Source: Salinicoccus hispanicus
GTDB taxonomy: Bacteria > Bacillota > Bacilli > Staphylococcales > Salinicoccaceae
Reading direction: 5' to 3'
Assembly (NCBI RefSeq): GCF_009831115.1
Contig: NZ_WUUK01000004.1
Coordinates: 62,001 to 126,000 of the forward strand
DNA: 64,000 nt
The position numbers were made by a program, and so were the translations under genes. Below are positions 8,099-17,786 of this stretch, one piece after another (position 1 is the first letter of the stretch; every line of letters starts with the position of its first letter). A model generated the notes under the pieces. It was not told the DNA's origin. It did no database searches and saw only the letters and a program-made list of their open reading frames with translations.

Positions 8099-8540
8099 TG
8101 AATGTCACCTCCTCCATCAGTTCATTCAGTTCATGTATTGAATGGACATCTGGCAACTTCTCTATTAAGCCATGCTCAACAATATCGACGATCATTTTTA
8201 TGATTTCCAAATGATTTCTATTATCTACTGCTGAGAAACTAATCAATACTTCTACTGAATTATCACTGCCAGAAAAATAAACTGGAGTACTCAATGTTAA
8301 TAGACTAAAGCCAATTCTGTTTACACCATTCTCCGGTCTACTATGTGGAATTGCCAATCCTGGATGTATGAGGATATAAGGTCCATATTCATCAATATTC
8401 TGTATAATGTGTTCAACATATTCAGTATTTACATGATTATTTTTCTCAAGAATCGATACGGACTTCCTGACAGCCTCTTCCCAATCTTTTGCATCTACCT
8501 GCAGCTCTACGTTTTTTGTTGTAAATTCAATCAACCCCAT
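8091..8540 (-). CDS. PTS EIIA, mannitol/ascorbate (EIIA-2) type
   Basis: A 149-residue phosphocarrier of the mannitol/fructose/ascorbate EIIA superfamily. Motifs ILIHPGLAIPHSRPENGV hold the two conserved histidines, H59 and H66, and H66 (IPHSRP) is the expected phospho-acceptor from HPr. It belongs to the same enzyme II as the EIIB and EIIC genes downstream. The start is placed at ATG 8540, two bases after the regulator stop, with GGAGG eight bases upstream. A TTG at 8546 is the longer alternative. It overlaps the kinase gene by eight bases. Confidence 0.88.
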   Translation of the reverse strand: MGLIEFTTKNVELQVDAKDWEEAVRKSVSILEKNNHVNTEYVEHIIQNIDEYGPYILIHPGLAIPHSRPENGVNRIGFSLLTLSTPVYFSGSDNSVEVLISFSAVDNRNHLEIIKMIVDIVEHGLIEKLPDVHSIHELNELMEEVTFSE

Positions 8541-8542
8541 AA

Positions 8543-10459
8543 TCAAACCCTCCTTTTCCCTTGTTCCAAGCTATAAATGAAATCTTCATATTCAAATTCG
8601 TTAATAAGTTTGTTGATTCCAAGTTCTTCATAGAGGAAAGTGTAGATTTTTTTGAATACTATTTCCCAGAGTTCGATATCTTTATGAGGCATGCTGAAAA
8701 CTAAAATTACCTGAACCTTCTGCTTATCCCAGGTTATTGGTTTTTCCAGGATACAAATAGAAATAATAGGTACTTTAGTTTTATTATCTAGCGGGTGGGG
8801 GATAGCGATTAATCTTCCCAGTTCTGTTGAAGCAATATTTTCTCTATCGAAAATAGACTCTTTCGTTACCGAATCGATGTAACCATGTTCTATCATCAAA
8901 TCAGTTATATAGTTTAAAGCTTCATCTTTAGTGGGCTTTTCCACATTTTTAAGGAACAGTTTCTTATCAAAGAACTCTCTTATATTCTTTTTATCTTTTG
9001 AATTACTCTCTTCAAAGTATTTCCTTATATTACTTAGTTCTATATTGCTTAAAACTGTGTTTATTCTCATGATTTTCGACGATTGAATTTGGAGAGGAAT
9101 TGTTGTCAGAATCAGATCTGTTTGTTTGATCAGTGCAGCATCAAAGTCCCCCAGACTTATTGTTTGAATATCGGTAATATAATCATTGAGATGACTTTTG
9201 ATTTTCTCTCTTATCAAAGTTGATGTAGCGATTCCAGAGCCGCAAAGTACGATGATCTTCTTAATCTTTTTATTGTTCAAATAGTTGAACTTTTCTAAAG
9301 CGACTCCAAAGTGTATGGCAATATAGCCGATTTCACTTTCTCCTAGCTCCAGTTTAAGTAGTTTCTTTATTTCTTTGCTAGCGATTATTGCTAATTCAAA
9401 TGCAACAGGATAATCACTTTTTATTGTATTCAAAGAATCATTTTGAACTTGAGTTTTAAACTGTATTCTATTAAAAGCTACATTGAGATGTATTGATAAA
9501 CCTGTTTTCAAATCAGTATCTTTTTGAAAATCAATGGAAGTTCTTTTTTTTATCGATTTCAAAATGTTATCTATAATCCACTCAACATCTACTTCTGAAT
9601 AACAAATATCAAAACTATCAAGTTTGCCACTTACTATAATTTTCTTGGCAATGTAATGAATTTCTTCATTAAGCGCATCACCCAATGTAATCCTCAGGTT
9701 CTTCTGTAATGATAGTGCCATGCTATACTCTTCAGTTCTTTCTATTTTCTCTACTTCTTGTCCACTGTAGATCACATATTTGTTGACCTTACTTCTGCTT
9801 ATTGCAATTAAAATATCCATCCCTAAATTTCTTCTTGCATCATCCGTAAGTTTGATAACGTGTTTTGAAGATAAGTTGTAGATTTCCTGGTCTATCTTAT
9901 CCAATAGATCTAGGGAAAGTAATTGTTGGTAATCTTCTTTGGGATAATTATTATCATCATCGAAGAAAGAATTTTTAATTGCATGACGCATATCTTCTTC
10001 ATTCCCATCTAGGAGGATCCCTTCTACGTTATTCGCTATCAGACCGAGATTATATTTCTCCATTTTTTCAACAGCCCATGGTAAATTCTTTTTAAGTGAA
10101 GAAAGACTTATAAATAATTTGTCGGCTAGATCTTGTTGAAATAGTGGATGGTTCTTATAAGAATGGAGTAATAGTTCCTTGATGATAGAACCTAGAAAGT
10201 TGTCTTTGTCGATAAAGTTTTCTAATTTGAACAGTTCAAATTTAGATAAATCGTAAACTTCAAAGAGATAGCCTTTACTTTTTATCGAGGTAATATTGGC
10301 ACCATGTTCATTTAATGCTTCATTGGCATTTTTAATATCTGATCGAACCGTTCTAGTTGAAACATTTAACAAAGTAGATAGATCCTCACTTGTCTGCACT
10401 TTATTTGATTCGTAAAGAAGAGTCGTAATTTCTTTCCCTCTATTATTAAGCGCTTTCAC
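8543..10459 (-). CDS. PRD-containing transcription activator (MtlR/LicR type)
   Basis: A 638-residue regulator. It has an N-terminal winged helix (about 8-65, DLSTLLNVSTRTVRSDI), a second Mga-like helical part, and two PTS-regulation domains (about 185-395). A EIIB-Gat-like domain follows with IIVLCGSGIATSTLI (Cys near residue 407), and a C-terminal EIIA-like domain contains LIAIPHPLDN near 577. Such proteins activate PTS operons and are switched by phosphorylation from HPr and enzymes II. It is the first gene of the operon, so it probably controls its own expression. The start is GTG 10459 with GGAG nine bases before it. A cre box covers the first five codons. Confidence 0.9.
   Translation of the reverse strand: MKALNNRGKEITTLLYESNKVQTSEDLSTLLNVSTRTVRSDIKNANEALNEHGANITSIKSKGYLFEVYDLSKFELFKLENFIDKDNFLGSIIKELLLHSYKNHPLFQQDLADKLFISLSSLKKNLPWAVEKMEKYNLGLIANNVEGILLDGNEEDMRHAIKNSFFDDDNNYPKEDYQQLLSLDLLDKIDQEIYNLSSKHVIKLTDDARRNLGMDILIAISRSKVNKYVIYSGQEVEKIERTEEYSMALSLQKNLRITLGDALNEEIHYIAKKIIVSGKLDSFDICYSEVDVEWIIDNILKSIKKRTSIDFQKDTDLKTGLSIHLNVAFNRIQFKTQVQNDSLNTIKSDYPVAFELAIIASKEIKKLLKLELGESEIGYIAIHFGVALEKFNYLNNKKIKKIIVLCGSGIATSTLIREKIKSHLNDYITDIQTISLGDFDAALIKQTDLILTTIPLQIQSSKIMRINTVLSNIELSNIRKYFEESNSKDKKNIREFFDKKLFLKNVEKPTKDEALNYITDLMIEHGYIDSVTKESIFDRENIASTELGRLIAIPHPLDNKTKVPIISICILEKPITWDKQKVQVILVFSMPHKDIELWEIVFKKIYTFLYEELGINKLINEFEYEDFIYSLEQGKRRV
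10445..10458 (-). promoter_or_regulatory. Candidate cre (CcpA) site
   Basis: On the minus strand TGAAAGCGCTTAAT agrees with the cre consensus TGWAARCGYTWNCW at 13 of 14 positions. It sits over the start codon of the PTS regulator, 25 bases downstream of the -10 box, a position where CcpA/HPr-Ser-P binding blocks early elongation. Catabolite repression of the operon is inferred. Confidence 0.65.
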
Positions 10460-10483
10460 AAAAGTCTTCTCCTTTCAACTAAA

Positions 10484-10512
10484 AGTATAGAAATTTTTCC
10501 TATTAATGTTAA
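10484..10512 (-). promoter_or_regulatory. SigA promoter of the PTS operon
   Basis: On the minus strand TTAACA (10507-10512) and TATACT (10484-10489) are separated by 17 bases, and the -10 lies 25 bases before the GTG start. The remaining part of the 331-base gap up to 10790 is AT-rich and holds only the terminator at 10746-10777. Confidence 0.7.
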
Positions 10513-10745
10513 GACACTCTTTTTCCCTTTAAGAGGAAATAGAATTTGATAATTTAGACTATTATGTATATTTAAATTGAATAGCAATTATCATGTTAAT
10601 ATTCATGAGCTTATAAAAATAGTTATTTTTCAAGAAACGGACTAACTAAGTTGAATTCCATTATGATACAGTGCCATAAAAAGCCCCTCTCAATGTATTA
10701 AGAAAGGTTTTACTTCACCTATTCACTATCATAAATAAATAAATA

Positions 10746-10777
10746 AAACAGTCTCTCCTTTTAAAGAGAAACTGTTT
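10746..10777 (-). terminator. Terminator of the alpha-glucosidase gene
   Basis: The arms AAACAGT and ACTGTTT plus four inner pairs enclose a T/A-rich loop, followed on the minus strand by TTATTTATTTATTT. It lies 14 bases beyond the stop at 10791. Confidence 0.8.
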
Positions 10778-10790
10778 CAGAATGGTCTAT

Positions 10791-12464
10791 TTAATTGTGT
10801 AAGAGTACGACTGCGCCATACGGCGAGAGCTGCAACCTATCATCTTTCAGCTGACTGCCATCATTCTGCAGAACAATCTGATTCTGCTGCCACCCTTCTC
10901 CAATCTCGATGGTTTCCATTTCTTCAGAGAAATTGCAGCAGACGAGTGCTTTCTGTGCGTTCAGAGTACGTCCATAGACGTATAAAGTATCCTTTGTTTC
11001 CTTCATATCGTAGGAACCCTTTTGGAACAGTTCTGTTTTCTTAAGGCTGATCAGTTCTCTATAGAAGTTGAGGATGCTATCTTCATCCTGTTCCTGATCT
11101 CTCACATTATAGGTGCCTTCACGGTTATAAAGCATCCAAGGCACACCATCTGTAAATCCAACTTTTTCGCTGTCATCCCACTGCATGATGCCTCTGCTGA
11201 CATCTCGGGCAGTCAAGTTTATATGGCTCATGATTCTCTTATGATTCCAGCCTGCCTGCTCTGCTTTCTGATAGAAGTCCATGATGCCTGAGTCGGCGAT
11301 ATTGCCAGGGTCATCGAAAGCCGCGTTTTTCATTCCAATTTCTTCACCATTGTATATGATGGGAATGCCTTTTTGCAGATATAGAAGCGTCGCCATCATT
11401 TTAGCTGCATTGTCCCGATGGGAGGTGTCTATACTGCCGTATTTGTGCAAGGAACGTGGCATATCGTGGTTCGACCAGAAAAGTATCGGGCCTCCTCGAG
11501 GTCCTTCTTTCTCCTGAAACTCTTTCTGTACTTTTTTGAATTTCTTCAGATCAAGTGGCAGGTGCTGGTTCGATTCGGGAACATCCTCGATTGTTTTATC
11601 TTTATTTTCCGGGAAATACTGCATCGTAATGATCTTATCGACCATATTATTCTCTGGATCTGTATACCATTGTGTCAGTTCGGCATCTGCGCTGGTCGCT
11701 TCTCCCACAAAGAATATCTCTTTTTCATGACGACTGATTGCATCGTTCATCTCGTTCAAGTAGTCTTTGATTCTGTCTCCATGTTCATTGAGATCCTGTC
11801 CAGCCCCTTTTGCTTCCGGGTGTTCTGGAAAATCCATGTCTATATCGAGATATATGAAAGCGTCGAGTCGAAAACCATCAATGCCTCTTTCAATCCAATA
11901 GTTCAGTACATCTGCCATTTCTTTTCTTAACGGCGGATGTTCCCAGTTCAATTCTGCCATCGACTGCATGAATAGATGCAAGAAATACTGATCTCCATTG
12001 AGCTCTTTGGTCCATGCGGACCCACCGAAAGCAGCAGTCCAATTGTTTGGATATGGACGGTCGTCCTCTGCGCCTGTCCATATATAATAATCGCGGTAGG
12101 AGTTGTCTGTTCCTTTTAATGCTTCCTGAAACCAGGGATGCTCAACAGATGTATGATTGAGTGGGAAATCAAAGATTATTTTAATGCCTCTACCTTTGAT
12201 TTCCTTGATCAACCGTTCTCCATCTTCCTCAGTCCCGAAAATGGGGTCCACCTTTGTATAGTTGATGACGTCATATCCATTATCCTGCTGATTGGACAAA
12301 ATCATCGGATTGACCCAGACCGTATTCACACCAAGGGATTCAATGTAGTCCAACTTCTCTATTATGCCATTGATGTCACCTATTCCATCTCCATTGGAAT
12401 CATTGAAACTCCTAGGATATATCTGATAGATAATCGCATCTTCCCACCATTTTCTATGGCTCAT
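10791..12464 (-). CDS. GH13 alpha-glucosidase / oligo-1,6-glucosidase
   Basis: A 557-residue cytoplasmic glycoside hydrolase of the MalL/TreC/oligo-1,6-glucosidase type. Seen are the start WWEDAIIYQIYPRSF, the Ca-binding loop NGDGIGDI, FDFPLNHTS, GIDGFRLDA (catalytic Asp nucleophile), FFVGEAT (catalytic Glu) and FWSNHDMPR (transition-state Asp), then a C-terminal beta domain. These enzymes release glucose from short alpha-glucosides or trehalose-6-phosphate. No transporter or regulator for such a sugar is adjacent, so the substrate stays open. The start is ATG 12464, seven bases after AAGG. GTG 12470 is the alternative. Confidence 0.9.
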   Translation of the reverse strand: MSHRKWWEDAIIYQIYPRSFNDSNGDGIGDINGIIEKLDYIESLGVNTVWVNPMILSNQQDNGYDVINYTKVDPIFGTEEDGERLIKEIKGRGIKIIFDFPLNHTSVEHPWFQEALKGTDNSYRDYYIWTGAEDDRPYPNNWTAAFGGSAWTKELNGDQYFLHLFMQSMAELNWEHPPLRKEMADVLNYWIERGIDGFRLDAFIYLDIDMDFPEHPEAKGAGQDLNEHGDRIKDYLNEMNDAISRHEKEIFFVGEATSADAELTQWYTDPENNMVDKIITMQYFPENKDKTIEDVPESNQHLPLDLKKFKKVQKEFQEKEGPRGGPILFWSNHDMPRSLHKYGSIDTSHRDNAAKMMATLLYLQKGIPIIYNGEEIGMKNAAFDDPGNIADSGIMDFYQKAEQAGWNHKRIMSHINLTARDVSRGIMQWDDSEKVGFTDGVPWMLYNREGTYNVRDQEQDEDSILNFYRELISLKKTELFQKGSYDMKETKDTLYVYGRTLNAQKALVCCNFSEEMETIEIGEGWQQNQIVLQNDGSQLKDDRLQLSPYGAVVLLHN

Positions 12465-12541
12465 TGTCACACCTTCTATTCTTTATTTAAATGACACTTT
12501 CCCCCAAAAATATCATAGTAATCGGATAAGGTTATTAAAAG

Positions 12542-13012
12542 TTAGTTATTTTTCTGATTGACGCAGTCAATCACGATAACAATCCCGAGCAGGATACCCA
12601 GATGACTTTCATCGTAGATATCGATCGAATAGGAGTCGCCCCAGGAGAGCAGTTTTTTACTGACATGAGCGATATCCTGATCATTCTCTTTAATGACATA
12701 GTTATGCTCTGTGATGGAACCTTTTATGTGCCAGTCAGGCCCCAGAATCGTGTAGTTATTGGCAAACAGATTGAAGTCCTTTTTGACTGTCGCCACCTTG
12801 TCATCATTTTGAAACAGATCGTATTCCGGAGAGATGCGAAAGAGCTTCTGTTCGATGTATAGCACTTCTTCACCGCTCGTATCTGTAACATGCAGCCTGT
12901 TACCTACAGAGAATGCTTTGCCTTCCACGTAAAAAGCATCATTTTCTTTCTCGTCTTTTACTGTAAACTGGTCTTTGAATGAGAAAACTTTCTGTTTGAT
13001 ATAGAGTCTCAT
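12542..13012 (-). CDS. LURP-one-related (YxjI-like) protein
   Basis: A 156-residue protein that reads as a tubby-like/LURP-one beta barrel. Successive strands carry turns such as VEGKAFSVGNRLHVTD, GEEVLYIEQKLF and LFQNDDKVATVKKDF, and a hydrophobic C-terminal helix (GILLGIVIVIDC) closes the barrel. Bacillus YxjI belongs here and its function is not established. The start is ATG 13012, seven bases after AAGGAGA. ATG 13018 is only one base from it. It seems to be transcribed alone between the BCCT and alpha-glucosidase genes. Confidence 0.8.
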   Translation of the reverse strand: MRLYIKQKVFSFKDQFTVKDEKENDAFYVEGKAFSVGNRLHVTDTSGEEVLYIEQKLFRISPEYDLFQNDDKVATVKKDFNLFANNYTILGPDWHIKGSITEHNYVIKENDQDIAHVSKKLLSWGDSYSIDIYDESHLGILLGIVIVIDCVNQKNN

Positions 13013-13118
13013 ATACATTCTCCTTATGTGTTCTAGTTATAAGATGAGTGTAGAACATAGGGCAAGTAACTACAAATACTTCATTGTATCGATGGAACAC
13101 ATATATAGTTCAATTGAA

Positions 13119-13149
13119 AAAGCCCCAGACCTTTTAGGTCTGAGGCTTT
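13119..13149 (-). terminator. Terminator of the first BCCT gene
   Basis: A 13-bp stem with one mismatch (13119-13131 with 13137-13149) carries a T-run on the minus-strand side, immediately after the stop at 13159. Confidence 0.85.
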
Positions 13150-13158
13150 GAGTAATGG

Positions 13159-14772
13159 CTATAAATCTCTTTCATCGACGCCTGCTTCTTTTTGTTCCTG
13201 ATATTCTCTCTCTTCCCTATTCAGGTACTCCTTCATACGATGTTTATTCGGAGTGATTGTGAGCCCCAGGTACTTTCTCTCTTTATTCGCATCTTTATAA
13301 AATGAGAACATCATCATAATCAAGACAAAGCTGAATGGTAGTGCAGCTATAATCGCAGCAGATTGAAGTGCCTCAAGCCCGGTCTCTCCCCCTGAAAGGA
13401 GGAGAACATAGGCGATTGATGACAAGCTGATCCCCCATACGACCTTGGTTTTTACAGGTGGGTGTAATGATCCATTCGATGTCAGCATTCCAAGAACAAA
13501 AGTTGCTGAGTCAGCTGAAGTGATAAAGAATGATGAAACAAGTATGATTGCTAGAATCGACATCGGCACACTAAGTGGCATTTGATCGAAAATTGCAAAT
13601 AACTGTGTTTCAGGTCCAAGGTTAATGATCTCTGGTACCCGATCAGCAACTTCAATGCCAGTGACACCAAAAACAGTGAACCAGATAATGCCGATGGTCG
13701 TTGGTACACTGAGCAGGGCCAGTACAAATTCGCGTACTGTGCGCCCTCTGGATACACGGGCAATGAATATTCCTACAAACGGACTCCAACTGAGCCACCA
13801 TGCCCAGTAATATATCGTCCATGACTGCAACCACTCATTTTTTTGAGGGTTCAATGGAGCGGCATCCAACGTACGTGCGACGAAAGTATTGATATATTCG
13901 CCCGCCGCAGTTGGAAGCATATTTAATGTCAGTAGCGTCGGTCCAAGTATCAGTACAGTCAAAAGTAATATTGATGCCAATATCATATTCAGGTTACTCA
14001 AATATTTGATGCCCTGAGTGAGCCCACTCCATGCACTGGCCAGGAAAAGGAAAGTTACAACAGCAATGATCAGACCTTGCATCGTAAGGTTGATCGGTAT
14101 TCCGAATAGATAATTCAAGCCACCGTTGATTTGTGTGGTACCGACCCCAAGGGACACGGCAACACCGATGACTGTGGCAAATACAGTAAGTACATCGATC
14201 ACAATGCCAACAGGGCCGTCAACCTTGTCACCAAGAATTGGACGGAGAGTTTTTGAAAGCAATCCAGTTTCGCCTTTCCTGAACTGGAAATAGGCAAGTG
14301 ATAACGCTACAGCACCAAACATTCCCCAGGCGTGTGCGCCCCAGTGAAAAATGGTCGCCCGGATTGCTTCAAGCATTGCTGCTTCTGTTTCAGGATCAGC
14401 AGTTGCCGGTGTGATGAAATGTGAGATAGGCTCAGATGTACTATAGAAAACGACGCCGATTCCCATACCTGCACTAAAGAGCATGGTCAACCATGAGCGT
14501 GTACTGAATTCTGGTTTATGATGGGGTTTCCCCAACTTTAATTTACCAATTGGACTGAAGATAAGAAAAATACAAAAGAATAGCATGGCGGATGTAACAA
14601 TCATATAGTACCATCCGAAATATTTACTTACCCAGTCTGATATGGACCCGGAAACTGCGCCAAATTGATTGGGATTGAAGGCACCGATGACTACAAGTAA
14701 TGCGACGATTATGACGGAATAGATAAAAACTTTCGTTAACTTCCTACTACTGGGATCTGAAGAATCCTTCAT
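13159..14772 (-). CDS. BCCT family glycine betaine/choline transporter (OpuD/BetL-like)
   Basis: A 537-residue membrane protein with about twelve hydrophobic helices. The BCCT signature is present: the aromatic stretch YYWAWWLSWSPFVGIFIARVSRGRTVRE (the substrate-cage tryptophans lie here) and the glycine-rich FSAGMGIGVVFYS in helix 3. BCCT carriers import betaine, choline or ectoine with Na+ during osmotic stress. The charged C-terminal tail (EYLNREEREYQEQKEAG) is typical of osmosensing members. AAGGAG precedes the ATG. It is closely similar to the second BCCT gene at 56929-58557, suggesting an old duplication with divided substrate roles. Confidence 0.92.
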   Translation of the reverse strand: MKDSSDPSSRKLTKVFIYSVIIVALLVVIGAFNPNQFGAVSGSISDWVSKYFGWYYMIVTSAMLFFCIFLIFSPIGKLKLGKPHHKPEFSTRSWLTMLFSAGMGIGVVFYSTSEPISHFITPATADPETEAAMLEAIRATIFHWGAHAWGMFGAVALSLAYFQFRKGETGLLSKTLRPILGDKVDGPVGIVIDVLTVFATVIGVAVSLGVGTTQINGGLNYLFGIPINLTMQGLIIAVVTFLFLASAWSGLTQGIKYLSNLNMILASILLLTVLILGPTLLTLNMLPTAAGEYINTFVARTLDAAPLNPQKNEWLQSWTIYYWAWWLSWSPFVGIFIARVSRGRTVREFVLALLSVPTTIGIIWFTVFGVTGIEVADRVPEIINLGPETQLFAIFDQMPLSVPMSILAIILVSSFFITSADSATFVLGMLTSNGSLHPPVKTKVVWGISLSSIAYVLLLSGGETGLEALQSAAIIAALPFSFVLIMMMFSFYKDANKERKYLGLTITPNKHRMKEYLNREEREYQEQKEAGVDERDL

Positions 14773-15087
14773 TGATTCGCTCCTTATAATTTTTGAAGTA
14801 TTCTATTATACTCCAATACTTTTACTCGTATGTAAATGAATAAGCTATTAATCATACTAGATTTACACACCAAGCGCAATTTTTAAACATGCTAATACAA
14901 TTAAAATAATATCACTAAGCGTTATATATACGTTACTTTACACAAAAGAACATTATCACAAAAGGATTTATAGAGTAACGCTCAGAATTATAAATAAAAT
15001 GTTGTATAATTTCAATATGAAATTCTAATTAGGAAAACATGGTATCCTTCTTTGCTTTGATGATGATAATATTGTTCTTTGATTTAA
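14773..15087. other. AT-rich intergenic region upstream of BCCT gene
   Basis: Roughly 315 bases without a credible gene. A minus-strand TATAAT lies at about 14803-14808 inside an inverted repeat (AAGTATT and AATACTT, about 14795-14820), which could be the promoter and operator of the transporter. A TTTACA 20 bases upstream is a poor-spaced -35. I see nothing else with structure. Confidence 0.4.
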
Positions 15088-15116
15088 AAAATCCTCATTC
15101 CAAGAATGAGGATTTT
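15088..15116 (-). terminator. Terminator of the csoR-copA-copZ operon
   Basis: A 13-bp perfect stem (15088-15100 with 15104-15116) with a minimal loop is followed by a T-run on the minus strand, 19 bases beyond the copZ stop. Confidence 0.88.
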
Positions 15117-15134
15117 CTATCGTTGTGGAATCAT

Positions 15135-15344
15135 TTATTTCACGACATCGTAGCCTTGATCTTCGATTGCATCGTTAAGCGCATCATTGCTTACTTTACT
15201 AGCGTCGTATTGAACAGCGACCTGGTTGTCTTCGAGGCTGACAGTTGCACTGTCGACACCGTCCAGTTTATTCAAGGCACCTTCCACTGAACTTTTGCAG
15301 TGACCGCATGTCATGCCTTCTACTTTGATTATCTGATTTTCCAT
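15135..15344 (-). CDS. copZ: Copper chaperone CopZ
   Basis: A 69-residue heavy-metal-associated (HMA) domain. GMTCGHCK gives the Cu(I)-binding cysteines C13 and C16. CopZ carries cytoplasmic Cu(I) to the ATPase CopA and to CsoR. It is the last gene of csoR-copA-copZ, 24 bases after copA, with AGGAGG before the ATG. Confidence 0.96.
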   Translation of the reverse strand: MENQIIKVEGMTCGHCKSSVEGALNKLDGVDSATVSLEDNQVAVQYDASKVSNDALNDAIEDQGYDVVK

Positions 15345-15368
15345 AATGAAATCCTCCTGATATTTGAA

Positions 15369-17753
15369 TTATATTTTTGCGCGTTTCAGGCGAAGTGAAT
15401 TAGTTACAACGCTGACTGAACTGAATGCCATGGCAGCGCCTGCCACCCATGGGGCAAGGAACCCGAGTGCTGCGATTGGAATACCTGCTGCATTGTAGGC
15501 GAATGCCCAGAACAGGTTCTGTTTGATGTTGCGGATGGTTTTATGACTCAGATTGATTGCCCTTGGAATCAGTGTCAGTTCTCCGCCGAGAATGGTGATA
15601 TCGGCCGCTTCTATTGCGACCTCTGTGCCGGTACCAATGGCGATACCAATATCTGCTGTTGCGAGTGCAGGAGCATCATTGACACCGTCTCCGACCATCG
15701 CAACAATTTTACCTTCGTCCTGCATTCTTTTCACATGAGAGGCTTTTTCTTCCGGGAGTACTTCAGCAATGACTGTATCGATATTGACCTGTCTGGCAAT
15801 GGCTGCTGCTGTTCGTGTATTGTCACCTGTCAGCATAACCACTTCGAGTCCCTGGTCGTGCAGGGCCTTGATTGCTTCCTTGGCACTGTCTTTTACCGTA
15901 TCCTGAACGGCGACCACACCTTTTATCTGGTTATCAGCTGCGATGATCATGGCTGTTTTGCCTTCATGTTCAAACTGGGTCATGCTGTCTTCCAGATGAT
16001 CGGTATTGAGGTTGTTTTCAACCATCAGTCTACGTGTGCCGACGAGAACCTGCCGGCCTTCGATGACTGCCTCGATACCACGTCCCGGTATTGCACTGAA
16101 GTCTTCTACATCCACCATGGAAATATCATTTTCCGTCGCATAGCCGACGATGGCCTGTGCCAGTGGGTGCTCCGAACCTTTCTCAGCTGAAGCAAGCAGT
16201 CTGAGCGTATCTGCATCACCAGTGAAATCGGTCACTTCAGGTTTCCCTTTAGTAATCGTACCTGTCTTATCCATGATGATGGTATTCAGAGCGTGCGTCT
16301 TCTCAAGATGTTCGCCACCTTTGAATAGAATGCCGTTCTCTGCACCTTTTCCTGTACCAACCATGATAGATGTCGGTGTGGCCAGACCAAGCGCACAAGG
16401 ACATGCGATGACGAGTACTGAAATCGATGCGACGAGCGCAGGTTCAAAGTTGCCTGGACTTGCCAGGAAGAACCATACCAGGAATGTGACAATCGCAATG
16501 ACAATGACAATCGGTACGAAATAACCTGAGATGATATCAGCCATTCTCTGGATTGGTGCTTTCTTGCCTTGGGCTTCCTCCACTACTTTGATGATGGACT
16601 GAAGCGCTGTCTCCTTGCCGACTTTGGTCGCTTCCACTTCGACTGTACCGTTCTGGTTCACAGTCGAACCAATCACATTGATACCGGCTTCTTTCTCGAT
16701 TGGAATGGATTCACCGGTAATCATCGATTCATCTACAGACGTCCGTCCTTTGACGACGACCGCATCGACGGGGAATTTCTCCCCTGGTTTGACGATGAGA
16801 TGGTCACCCTTCATGACTGCTTCTGCAGGTACCATCTGCTCAACACCATCTCGAATGACACGGGCTTCTTTCGCCTGAAGGTTCAGCAGCTCTTTGATGG
16901 CCCCTGTCGTATTGGATTTTGCACGTGTTTCCAAGTATTTTCCGAATAGAATCAGTGTAATGATGATGGCACTTGTTTCAAAATAAAGATGGGGGTGCAT
17001 GGTGGCGCCAGTCATCCACGAATACGTTCCATACAGACTGTAGATGAATGCGGCACTCGTACCCATGACAACGAGCACATCCATGTTGGCGTTGAAATTT
17101 TTCAAGTTCTTATAAGCACCGACATAGAACTGCCAGCCTAAAATGAATTGTACCGGTGTGGCAAATGCCAACTGGAACCATGGGTTCATGAATATGCCTG
17201 GAAGGTTGATTCCGAACAGGTGATCCAGCATGGTGACAAGAAGTGGTGCGGATAAGAGTGCTGATATGATGACTTTCCATTTCATCCGTGTCAGTTCCTG
17301 TTCCTTCCTGGTACCATTTTCCTCGCTGCTCTGTTTCGGTTTTGCTTCATAACCGAGGTTGCCGACCTTATCCATCAGGTCTTTTTCGGTTACGACACTT
17401 GAATTGTATTCGATGACGGCACTTTCTGTAGTCAGATTCACCGCAGCATTGCTTACGCCATCGGTCTTATTCAACACTTTTTCAATACGGCTTGAACATG
17501 CCGCACATGTCATGCCGGTGATATCGAATTCGGCTTCATCATATTCGACGCCATATCCCAGGTTGCCGATTTTGTCTGTAATGGCATCCAGTTTTATATT
17601 ATCTGAATCATAATCGATGGAAGCTTTTTCCGTCGCCAGGTTCACTTTGGCGTCGACATCGTCCATCTTGTTCAGCACTTTTTCTATACGGCTTGAGCAG
17701 GCGGCGCATGTCATGCCCGTGACATTCAATGTGACGTGCTTGCTATTGGACAA
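15369..17753 (-). CDS. copA: Copper-exporting P1B-type ATPase CopA
   Basis: A 794-residue Cu(I) efflux pump. Two N-terminal HMA domains each carry [15 protein letters not shown] (near residues 12-26 and 79-93). These are followed by paired helices, the actuator TGES, the CPC metal-site helix ([14 protein letters not shown]), the phosphorylation loop [10 protein letters not shown], the HP motif (SEHPLAQAI) and [10 protein letters not shown]. All key residues are intact. It pumps Cu(I) out of the cytoplasm using ATP. The TTG start has AAGGAGGG seven bases before it. It lies 33 bases after csoR with no own promoter visible, so it depends on the CsoR-controlled promoter. Confidence 0.96.
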   Translation of the reverse strand: MSNSKHVTLNVTGMTCAACSSRIEKVLNKMDDVDAKVNLATEKASIDYDSDNIKLDAITDKIGNLGYGVEYDEAEFDITGMTCAACSSRIEKVLNKTDGVSNAAVNLTTESAVIEYNSSVVTEKDLMDKVGNLGYEAKPKQSSEENGTRKEQELTRMKWKVIISALLSAPLLVTMLDHLFGINLPGIFMNPWFQLAFATPVQFILGWQFYVGAYKNLKNFNANMDVLVVMGTSAAFIYSLYGTYSWMTGATMHPHLYFETSAIIITLILFGKYLETRAKSNTTGAIKELLNLQAKEARVIRDGVEQMVPAEAVMKGDHLIVKPGEKFPVDAVVVKGRTSVDESMITGESIPIEKEAGINVIGSTVNQNGTVEVEATKVGKETALQSIIKVVEEAQGKKAPIQRMADIISGYFVPIVIVIAIVTFLVWFFLASPGNFEPALVASISVLVIACPCALGLATPTSIMVGTGKGAENGILFKGGEHLEKTHALNTIIMDKTGTITKGKPEVTDFTGDADTLRLLASAEKGSEHPLAQAIVGYATENDISMVDVEDFSAIPGRGIEAVIEGRQVLVGTRRLMVENNLNTDHLEDSMTQFEHEGKTAMIIAADNQIKGVVAVQDTVKDSAKEAIKALHDQGLEVVMLTGDNTRTAAAIARQVNIDTVIAEVLPEEKASHVKRMQDEGKIVAMVGDGVNDAPALATADIGIAIGTGTEVAIEAADITILGGELTLIPRAINLSHKTIRNIKQNLFWAFAYNAAGIPIAALGFLAPWVAGAAMAFSSVSVVTNSLRLKRAKI

Positions 17754-17786
17754 AATATTTCCCTCCTTACTTAATTTTGTTTTTTC

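Noticed and set aside
8543-10459. RNA-binding antiterminator of the BglG type
   Set aside because: The N terminus is a DNA-binding helix-turn-helix, not the CAT RNA-binding domain, and no RAT/terminator structure is seen in the leader. MtlR/LicR-type activator is preferred.
15039-15290. Plus-strand open frame over copZ and its terminator
   Set aside because: It runs through a strong hairpin and copZ in antisense, and no start signal is present.
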